Source of the DNA: Lacinutrix algicola
GTDB lineage: Bacteria > Bacteroidota > Bacteroidia > Flavobacteriales > Flavobacteriaceae
Assembly (NCBI RefSeq): GCF_001418085.1
Contig: NZ_LIQH01000034.1
Coordinates: forward strand, 51,323 to 115,322
Direction: 5' to 3'
DNA length: 64,000 nt
In this document: positions 43,317 to 51,400 of the stretch, piece after piece
Layout: every line of letters begins with the position of its first letter
Numbering within the stretch: the first letter of the stretch is position 1
Position numbers and translations under genes: made by a program
Notes under the pieces: generated by a model
What the model saw: only the letters and a program-made list of their open reading frames with translations
Database searches by the model: none
Told to the model about the DNA's origin: nothing

Positions 43317-43934
43317 TTATTTTCCACCATCTAAAACATCTTGCCACTCTTTTAATTTTTGCCATTGTCCTAAAGCAGCCATCTTAGCCTGCTCTGGCCA
43401 AGTACCTGGCTTGTGTATCTCGAAACGCTTCCCTCCACTACTTAAAATTTCTTGACATTTCTCTACAGTACAATCTGCTAATCCAGCCCAAGTAGTTACA
43501 TCGTGGTTGTGAAACAACTCTTTAATTTTTGGCCCAATACCCTCAACAACGGTTAAATCATCTTGATTTACTTTTTTTCCAATTACAGCTTTTGCTGCTA
43601 CTGCATCGAAAGCGACTGCAATTACTCCACTAGAATTCTCAGAAACTGCCTCTGCAACAAAACTTGACACTGCTTTATTTTCTATTGGCGCTGCTGCTAC
43701 CTCTCTAGAAGAATTACCTCCTGAAAATGTAGATTTTTTACTAGACTTACAAGCCTCTAAATCTGCTTCTAATTTTGCTATTCTATTTTTGTAAACATCT
43801 ACGTCTATTTGCTTTGTAGTCTCATCACTACCACCACCTAAAAGTCGACCCAATAGGTAGCCTAAAATTCCACAAATTACTCCTACTAATAATGGTATTA
43901 ACCAGCATGGTATGTTTGATATTAATAAAGTCAT
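43317..43934 (-). CDS. membrane-anchored helix-hairpin-helix protein
   Basis: This 205-residue protein has an N-terminal membrane segment (CWLIPLLVGVICGILGYLLG), a charged coiled-coil (KNRIAKLEADLEACKSS), a linker, and a C-terminal helix-hairpin-helix-like domain (DDLTVVEGIGPKIKELFHNH), as in flap-endonuclease-like folds. The product sits 21 bp after the OmpA gene and is probably cotranscribed. A DNA-binding-like motif on a membrane protein is odd; HHH folds also bind proteins. Function unknown. Confidence 0.8.
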   Translation of the reverse strand: MTLLISNIPCWLIPLLVGVICGILGYLLGRLLGGGSDETTKQIDVDVYKNRIAKLEADLEACKSSKKSTFSGGNSSREVAAAPIENKAVSSFVAEAVSENSSGVIAVAFDAVAAKAVIGKKVNQDDLTVVEGIGPKIKELFHNHDVTTWAGLADCTVEKCQEILSSGGKRFEIHKPGTWPEQAKMAALGQWQKLKEWQDVLDGGK

Positions 43935-43955
43935 AATTATATACGTTTTTAATTG

Positions 43956-44888
43956 TTAGTTTAATGTTACTACTACTCTTCTATTTTTTGCCTGACCTTC
44001 GTCTGTACTATTATCTGCAATTGGATCGTCTGGTCCTTTAGAAGAAGAATTAATATTACTAGAAGAGATTCCGTTTCTTACTAAATAACTTTTAGCAAAT
44101 TCTGCCCTATCTAAACCTAATCTCACGTTATTATCTCGATTTCCAGTATTATCCGTATGACCTATTGTTTTTATAGAAGCATTATCTGCCTTATCTATAT
44201 ATCTTACCATTTTAGATACTTTTTCACGCTGCTCTGTATTAAGATTTATTGATGCCGAAGCGGTATCAAAATACAATACTAAAGGATTAGCAACTATAGC
44301 ATCATGAAGCTCTTTTAATTCATCAACTTGACTAGTATCATTAGCATCTCTAGTTTTAATAGTATAGGATAAAGGACCAAAATAAGTATTTGAAGTATCT
44401 GGCACCAAACTAGCATCTAGCTTACCATATGTGCTTATTACTTTAGAAGACACACCATGAGCTACAAAATAATTTTTAACAGCATTTGCTCTCGCTAATC
44501 CAAGATTAGGAAATGCTGATGTATTATTTTCATCACTAGTATAATGTCCTGTAATATCAATGCTTTTAGTAGGATTATCCTTTAAGTAGATTGATATCCT
44601 TTCTAATTGCGCTTTTAAACCTTCAGACACTGGTTCTAAAATAGAAAAAGCAGAACCTTTAAAATTAAAGTTCTCGTTAGCATCAAATTTTAAACTACTT
44701 TTCGAATCTATTACTGAAAAAGCATTTTTTGTTGCGGCTTTTACTTCTGGCTCTGTAACACTATTCTCGATTTCCGCCTCTTTATTTGAAGCTTCCAAAC
44801 ACGGCTTGCAACAAAAGAAATAACACAGAATAGTACCAAGAATAATGGTTAACAAAAGACCAAGAAGATAACTGGTTTTTTTACTCAT
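43956..44888 (-). CDS. OmpA-like domain membrane protein
   Basis: This 310-residue protein has one N-terminal membrane segment (YLLGLLLTIILGTILCYFFC) that ends in a Cys cluster. It carries two OmpA-type domains: a degenerate first (about 60-185, RANAVKNYFVAHGVSSKVIS) and a typical second (about 195-310, ASIKTIGHTDNTGNRDNN, LDRAEFAKSYLVRNG, NRRVVVTLN). OmpA-like domains bind peptidoglycan, so this is an inner-membrane protein tethered to the wall. It forms a pair with the HHH gene behind it. Confidence 0.87.
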   Translation of the reverse strand: MSKKTSYLLGLLLTIILGTILCYFFCCKPCLEASNKEAEIENSVTEPEVKAATKNAFSVIDSKSSLKFDANENFNFKGSAFSILEPVSEGLKAQLERISIYLKDNPTKSIDITGHYTSDENNTSAFPNLGLARANAVKNYFVAHGVSSKVISTYGKLDASLVPDTSNTYFGPLSYTIKTRDANDTSQVDELKELHDAIVANPLVLYFDTASASINLNTEQREKVSKMVRYIDKADNASIKTIGHTDNTGNRDNNVRLGLDRAEFAKSYLVRNGISSSNINSSSKGPDDPIADNSTDEGQAKNRRVVVTLN

Positions 44889-44925
44889 TATAATTTTGAT
44901 TTAAGTTAGTAACCCTCAAGTTATT

Positions 44926-44954
44926 AAAAAACCATTAAATTTTAACGGTTTTTT
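44926..44954. terminator. intrinsic terminator of the barrel/lipoprotein operon
   Basis: AAAAAACC and GGTTTTTT with an inner TTAA/TTAA form a stem around one mismatch. The T and A runs on either side allow it to work in either direction. It lies 90 bp after the stop of the gene at 45044. Confidence 0.6.
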
Positions 44955-45043
44955 TAATAAATTAAAAATCAAGGTGTTAAAAATCGATTAAATCAATATT
45001 ATTTAAGATAAAACAACAAATATATTTAAAATAGAAGTTGTAG

Positions 45044-45736
45044 TTATTTATTTTTAAAACTAGAGATAATAGCTTCTTTTCCAAATTGAAAATTTACACC
45101 CAAACCAATAATAGAAAATTGAGCGCGATCGAAACGTGATTGCAAATCTGAAGACGTTTTAATTTTAGTTTTATCGTTTCGATAAGTATAATAAACGTTA
45201 ATAGAGAAATTTGGAGCAACAAAGTAATCTAGACTAACTTCAAAAGCTCTTATTTTTGCCTTATCTATCTGGTACGACTCATTACCAGCGTTATATTCAT
45301 TTTTATGCCTAGCTTCTCCAAAAAGGCTCGCATTAACATTAAACGCTAGTTTTTCTACAGGACGGTATTCATATCCTAAAAATAAATAATGACTACCAAC
45401 ACGTGTTTTATCGTAATTACCTGTTATTTCAATATTGGTATTTTCGAAGTAAGAAAATCCCGAGGAGCCTCCTAAAAAGAAACCATCATAAACAAACAGT
45501 TTAAATTTTAAGGCATAGCCTCCTTTTCCTTTATAAGCCAAACCAAAATACTTATCACCAGATGGATTAACAACATTATAAGCAATACCAAAAGATCCCT
45601 TAACACCATAATCGAGCGTAGAATGACCTACACCATCATTATTATATTTAGGTTCTACCTCTTGACACCATATTGACAGTGTAAACATAGAAAACAATAA
45701 AACGGATACAAACTTAATAACTGAAGTTGATGTCAT
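45044..45736 (-). CDS. outer-membrane beta-barrel protein
   Basis: This 230-residue protein has a signal peptide (SVLLFSMFTLSIWCQ) and strands that alternate in the usual way (GIAYNVVNPSGDKYFGLAYK, GSHYLFLGYEYRPVEKLAFN, FEVSLDYFVAPNFSINVYYT). It ends near VNFQFGKEAIISSF rather than in the typical terminal Phe. It overlaps the upstream lipoprotein gene by 23 bp, so the two are coupled. Ligand unknown. Confidence 0.78.
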   Translation of the reverse strand: MTSTSVIKFVSVLLFSMFTLSIWCQEVEPKYNNDGVGHSTLDYGVKGSFGIAYNVVNPSGDKYFGLAYKGKGGYALKFKLFVYDGFFLGGSSGFSYFENTNIEITGNYDKTRVGSHYLFLGYEYRPVEKLAFNVNASLFGEARHKNEYNAGNESYQIDKAKIRAFEVSLDYFVAPNFSINVYYTYRNDKTKIKTSSDLQSRFDRAQFSIIGLGVNFQFGKEAIISSFKNK

Positions 45737-46421
45737 AATTTTCTTGATTAATTATAAAAGTTTCTATTGTTTCTGCACCACCATTAATACTATAACCAAA
45801 CTCAATTGTTCCCGTTATAAAAGAGTTTGAAGTTTTTTCATAGTTAGGACTATCATCATTTAGAGTTCTAAATACAGATTCCACTCTATTACAATTACTA
45901 AGAGCTTCATCTAAAACACCGTTTACAAAAACCTCTTCACATAATGGGCTTTGGTAACTTATATAAAAGTCAAGAGCTGTTCCAAGAGCACTTGTTCTTG
46001 TAATATTTAAATTGATATTTGCTTTCTTTTTTAAACTAACCTCATCAAGGTTGAAAATAAAATTTTGAGGCTCAAAATCAAAAGTATCTGAAGAATAAAT
46101 ATAATTTGTACGCGAATCTCCTCCATCTACAAAAATGAAAAAATCTTGATCACTATCAAACAAAGACGTTACAGAGAAATCTCCATTCTCATCACTATTA
46201 CTACTCCCTAAAAGATACTCTCTATCTCCATTTAAAGTAGGATAAAAACCTATAAACCTTGCTGCTTCAGTAAAAACACCGACAAATAAATTTGGAATAG
46301 CAATACTATTCTCATCTACCGTTTTACCAGTAGTCTCAATTCTAATATTTCTATCGAATTGCACTTCGCAACTAAAAACAAAAAATATTACTAATAGTAT
46401 AAGCGTGGTTTTTTTATACAT
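45714..46421 (-). CDS. lipoprotein of unknown function
   Basis: This 235-residue protein starts with a signal peptide and lipobox (IFFVFSC, Cys18). A carboxypeptidase-like beta domain may follow (GKTVDENSIAIPNLFVGVFT, DENGDFSVTSLFDSDQDFFI). The rest is beta-rich. It is the first gene of a pair with the barrel protein. No function can be given; partner to the barrel is the best guess. Confidence 0.72.
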   Translation of the reverse strand: MYKKTTLILLVIFFVFSCEVQFDRNIRIETTGKTVDENSIAIPNLFVGVFTEAARFIGFYPTLNGDREYLLGSSNSDENGDFSVTSLFDSDQDFFIFVDGGDSRTNYIYSSDTFDFEPQNFIFNLDEVSLKKKANINLNITRTSALGTALDFYISYQSPLCEEVFVNGVLDEALSNCNRVESVFRTLNDDSPNYEKTSNSFITGTIEFGYSINGGAETIETFIINQENYDINFSY

Positions 46422-46490
46422 GTGTGTTTCGTTTGGTTAGTACTACTTTTTTATAGATGCAAGAAAACTAAAAAGGTTGCGTCTAAACAT

Positions 46491-46516
46491 AAAAAAAACC
46501 ACATCTTTCGATGTGG
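46491..46516 (-). terminator. intrinsic terminator of the aldehyde dehydrogenase gene
   Basis: CCACATC and GATGTGG pair around a 4-nt loop. On the minus strand the stem runs into a long T tract, 28 bp after the stop codon at 46545. Confidence 0.85.
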
Positions 46517-46544
46517 CTTAACAATATAACTTAATACTTAAATA

Positions 46545-48095
46545 TTATAGGTCAAACTTAATACCTTGTGCTAAAGGCAATTCATCTGAATAATTTACAG
46601 TATTTGTTTGTCTTCTCATATAAACTTTCCAAGCATCTGATCCAGACTCACGTCCACCACCAGTTTCTTTTTCTCCACCAAAAGCACCACCAATTTCGGC
46701 ACCCGATGTTCCAATATTTACATTTGCAATACCACAATCTGATCCTGCGAATGATAAGAACTTTTCAGCCTCTTTTAATTCGTTAGTCATAATTGCAGAA
46801 GATAAGCCTTGAGCAACACCGTTTTGAACACCAATAGCATTTTCAACGTCTCCAGAGTATTTTATTAAATATAAAACAGGAGCAAAAGTTTCAGACTGTA
46901 CAATTTCGAAATCATTTTTAGCTTCAATAATAGCTGGTTTTACGTAGCATCCAGATTCATATCCTTCACCTTCTAAAACACCACCTTCTACTAATACATT
47001 TCCACCTTCAGCTTTGGCTTTTTCAATAGCTGCTAAATAAGTGTTTACAGAGTCTTTATCTATTAATGGTCCAATATGATTTTTTTCATCTAAAGGATTA
47101 CCAATTGTTAATTGCCCATAAGCACCAACAATAGCATCTCTTACTTTATCGTAAACCGATTCGTGAATAATTAATCTTCTTGTAGATGTACAACGTTGTC
47201 CACAAGTTCCAACAGCACCAAATACAGCACCAGGAACAACTACTTTTAAATCTGCAGTTGGCGTAATAATAATTGCATTATTTCCACCTAACTCTAATAA
47301 AGATTTTCCAAAACGTTCAGCAACTGTTGCACCAACAATACGTCCCATTCTAGTAGAACCTGTCGCAGATATTAACGGAATTCTATGATCTGTAGTCATC
47401 ATTTCGCCTACTTTGTAGTCTCCATTAATAATACAAGAAATACCTTCTGGTAAATTATTTTCTTTTAATACTGTAGCAATTATATTCTGACAAGCAATTG
47501 AACATAAAGGAGCTTTTTCAGATCCTTTCCAAACACAAACATCACCACAAACCCAAGCCAAAGCTGTATTCCAAGCCCAAACTGCAACTGGGAAGTTAAA
47601 TGCAGAAATAATACCAACAACACCTATAGAATGCCATTGCTCACGCATAACGTGCCCTGGACGTTCAGATGGGATTGTTTGCCCATTTAATTGTCTTGAT
47701 AAACCTACTGCGAAATCACAGATGTCAATCATTTCTTGAACCTCTCCATAACCTTCTTGCAAAGATTTCCCCATTTCGTAAGAAACTAACTTTCCTAAAG
47801 GTTCTTTTAATTCTCTTAATTTATTACCAAACTGACGCACAATCTCACCTCTTTGAGGTGCAGGCATTGCTCTAAAAGATGTAAATGCAGCTGTTGCTGA
47901 TTCCATTACTTTCTCGTAGTCTGCTTTTGTAGTTGTTGTAACTTTTCCAATTAAAGATCCATCTGTTGGAGAATATGAAGAAATTGTTTCTCCACTTCCA
48001 AAGTTATTTAAACCTGTAGATGTTCCGTCGTTTACTTCTTTAACACCCAATTGTTTTAGTGCTTCTTTTATTCCGAAATCAGCTGAAATTGCCAT
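46545..48095 (-). CDS. NAD-dependent aldehyde dehydrogenase, ALDH7 type
   Basis: This 516-residue enzyme oxidises an aldehyde with NAD. The catalytic Cys lies in GTCGQRCTSTRRL and the general-base Glu in LLELGGNNAIIITP. Other landmarks are ISAFNFPVAVWAWN, GSTRMGRIVG and GGAFGGEKETGGGRESGSDA. The sequence resembles the ALDH7/alpha-aminoadipic semialdehyde dehydrogenase group, which acts in lysine degradation. It is transcribed alone, with a strong terminator; neighbours do not confirm a lysine pathway, so the substrate is inferred. Confidence 0.95.
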   Translation of the reverse strand: MAISADFGIKEALKQLGVKEVNDGTSTGLNNFGSGETISSYSPTDGSLIGKVTTTTKADYEKVMESATAAFTSFRAMPAPQRGEIVRQFGNKLRELKEPLGKLVSYEMGKSLQEGYGEVQEMIDICDFAVGLSRQLNGQTIPSERPGHVMREQWHSIGVVGIISAFNFPVAVWAWNTALAWVCGDVCVWKGSEKAPLCSIACQNIIATVLKENNLPEGISCIINGDYKVGEMMTTDHRIPLISATGSTRMGRIVGATVAERFGKSLLELGGNNAIIITPTADLKVVVPGAVFGAVGTCGQRCTSTRRLIIHESVYDKVRDAIVGAYGQLTIGNPLDEKNHIGPLIDKDSVNTYLAAIEKAKAEGGNVLVEGGVLEGEGYESGCYVKPAIIEAKNDFEIVQSETFAPVLYLIKYSGDVENAIGVQNGVAQGLSSAIMTNELKEAEKFLSFAGSDCGIANVNIGTSGAEIGGAFGGEKETGGGRESGSDAWKVYMRRQTNTVNYSDELPLAQGIKFDL

Positions 48096-48490
48096 TATAT
48101 ATCTTATGTTTTTATGAATTATTAAATTTTCATGTAAATATACTAATAAATCTGCGATTTATAAATTATTGCAATTTTAAAAAACGCACAATTAATTATC
48201 TAAAATCACAAGTCTATTTTATCATATTAAAGCAAAAAGAGACAACAGTAAACCCCCAATTTTCAGGGATCCTACTTTAACTGAATAAGGTCTATCTTTT
48301 CACTTTTTGTTTTTTTATCTTTGAAGTACAGAGAACTAATACATGATATTATTAATTCTAAGGAATAAAATTTTAACAAAATCATAACAAATACCCAAAG
48401 ACCAAAACAAAACATTTAAGCGTAATTACATTAACAAGAATACTCTTACCTGTTTTCTTTCATCGCAATTAACTTCAAAATCCAACTCCT
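48096..48490. other. intergenic region between aldehyde dehydrogenase and A2M genes
   Basis: This 395-bp AT-rich gap holds divergent promoters. One -7-like box (TATCTTTG, 48316-48323) faces the alpha-2-macroglobulin gene, about 170 bp from its ATG. I see no RNA gene, repeat or conserved small frame. A short plus-strand frame here is not supported by composition. Confidence 0.5.
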
Positions 48491-51400
48491 ATGCAACTAA
48501 AATCAATTTTCACCCTGATACTCTGTATCTCCATGGCACTATCCTGTAAAAAGAAAGCAACCGAAACCGACAACCTTTTTAAATTTAAAGACTATATAAG
48601 CTATACAACTTCTGGTTTAGTTTCTAAAACAAGTAGTGTTCAAATCAGCTTAGCTAAGGAAGTTAAAGCGTGGGAGATTGGAAACGAAATTGACGCAAGC
48701 ATAATCTCTATTTCTCCTAATGTTTCTGGAAATTTAAAAGTAGCCAATAAACACGCTTTAACTTTTACACCTAACGAAAATTTAAAACCAGATACAGAAT
48801 ATTCGGTAACCGTAAAATTAGATAAGATTTACAACGATATGCCTTCTGGTTTTTCAGAATATACTTTTCAATTTAAAACCATAGCACCTAACTTTAATGT
48901 AAGCACAAACAATTTACAATCTTACGACAAGGAATGGCAATATTTATTAGGCGTTGTAAAATCTGCAGATAATATTACCACAGAACAAGCAAAGGAATTA
49001 ATTGAAGCATCACAAGGAGGGAAAAAATTAAATATAGAATGGAACGAAGAGCGCGTACCTGCAAGAGCTTTCGAATTTAAAATTGATAGCATAAGTCGTA
49101 AGATTGAGGATAGTGAGATTTTAGTAAAATGGAATGGAAAAGCAATAGACGCAGATAATTCTGGTGAAAATACAGTTATTATACCTGGTAAAAACAACTT
49201 TACAATTACCAAAATAGATGTTGTACAAAATCCAGAACAGTATCTATCTATCAACTTTTCCGATCCTATTAAAAAGCAGCAAAATTTTGATGGCTTAGTA
49301 ACTATTCAGAATACAAAAAACCCAAAATACATTGTAGACGGAAATGTTTTAAAAGCCTATCCAGATTCTAAAATAACAGGAAATGTTCAAGTAGATATTT
49401 TTCAAGGCATAAAAAACACGGAAGGTTATAAATTGAAAAAACCTTTTTCTGAAACCATTTCTTTCGAAGAAGTTAAACCTCAAGTAAGATTAGTAAATAG
49501 CGGTGTAATACTACCAAACTCACAAGAATTAAAATTTAATTTTGAAGCCGTAAACCTTAAAAAAGTAGACTTAAGGGTTATTAAAATATACGAAGACAAT
49601 GTGCTCCAGTTTTTACAAGACAACGAGTTACAAGGCGGTAATAACAACAGCATAAAACAAGTTGGTAGAAGAATAGCAAAACAAACGATTACCCTAATAA
49701 ATGATGGCGTAGAAAACACTGGCAAATGGAAAACTTACAGTGCAGATCTTTCTAAAATATTTAATGCAGATCCGGGTGCGCTTTACAGAATTGAGTTAAC
49801 TTTTAAAAAGGAATATTCTTTTTATGATTGCTCTGTAAACCAAAACATAACAAATTCTGAAGATAATGACGATTACTACGAAGACGAGTATTACGAAGAA
49901 GATTACTACGGAGATTATAATGAAAGCACAACTGAAGACGACAACCTTCGTGAAGAAGAATACTGGGATAATATAACTTACAGGTACAGAAGTAGAAACT
50001 ACAACTGGAGAGAATACGACAACCCATGTCACGATGCCTATTATAATGAAGATCGCGAAGTGTCTCAAAATTTACTAGCATCAAACTTAGGTGTTATTGT
50101 AAAAAAAGGCGCAAATAACAATTACTACTTTGCGGTAACAAACATATTAAATACCAATATTGAAGCTGGTGCCAAAATAACATTATACAACTACCAACAA
50201 CAAGAGATTTCTAGTACAACAACAGACCAAGAAGGTTTAGCAAAAACAGAAACTAATAGCCATGCTTCATTTGTTATTGTAAGCAAAGGCAATAATAAAA
50301 CATATATTAAACTAAGGGACGGACAAGCTTTATCCCTTAGTAAGTTCGATGTTTCTGGAAACCATTTACAACGTGGTCTAAAAGGCTATATTTATGGCGA
50401 ACGTGGTGTTTGGAGACCTGGAGACTCACTTCACCTTACATTTATACTAGACGATAATGGTAACAAATTACCTAAAGGTCATCCTGTAAAAATGGAAGTT
50501 ACAGATCCTAATGGCAAATTAGCTTACAAGAAAATAACTAGCGAAAGTGTTAACGATTTTTACACCTTTACAGTACCAACTTCTACCGATAACAAAACAG
50601 GTAATTGGAATGCTAAAGTAAGTGTTGGTGGTGCTACTTTTTACAAAGGTTTAAAAGTTGAAACAGTAAAACCAAACCGATTAAAAATTAAAGTAGATTT
50701 TAAAGATGAAATACTCTCTGGTAGCGAAGCATTAAACGGAACACTTAACGTAAACTGGCTACATGGAGCACCTGCTAAAAATGTTAAAACCGAAATTAAA
50801 GCAAAATTTAGCAACGCATATTCTCCTTTTAAAAACTACAAAGAGTATGTATTTAGAGATCCTTCGCGTTCTTTTTCTCAAGAAGAATTAAATGTTTTTG
50901 AAGGCAATGTAGATGAAGACGGTTTTACCGAAATAAAGAACAAACTAAGCGTAGGACAAAATGCGCCAGGAATGCTTAACGTACAGTTTCTAGTACGCGC
51001 TTTCGAGAATGGTGGGGATTTCTCTATGGATGCTTTTACAAAACAATATGCGCCTTATAAATCTTTTGTAGGACTGCGTTCGCCTAAAGGTCGTGCTTAC
51101 GGTTCTTTTTATACCGATGAAAACCAAACCTTTGACATTGTTGTAGTAGACGATCAAGGAAATCCTATAAAAAGAAACGGATTAGAAGTAAAAGTTTATA
51201 AAGTAGAATGGCGTTGGTGGTGGAACTCATCTTACGACAATTTATCAAAATACACATCGAGCTCGTTCCACAAACCTTTTATCAGTAGCAAAATCAATAC
51301 AGATGCAAAAGGAAAAGCAAGCTTAACTATTAATGTTCCCGAAGAAGAAGGCGGACGTTATTTAATTCGTGTTTACGATCCTAAAAGTGGTCACGCAACC

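Noticed and set aside
48059..48280. Plus-strand frame of 73 codons overlapping the aldehyde dehydrogenase start
   Set aside because: It overlaps a real gene, has a low-complexity Lys/Asn/Leu composition and no start context.
49796..50084. Antisense frames opposite the A2M insert
   Set aside because: They are shadows of the Tyr/Asp/Glu-rich repeat codons.
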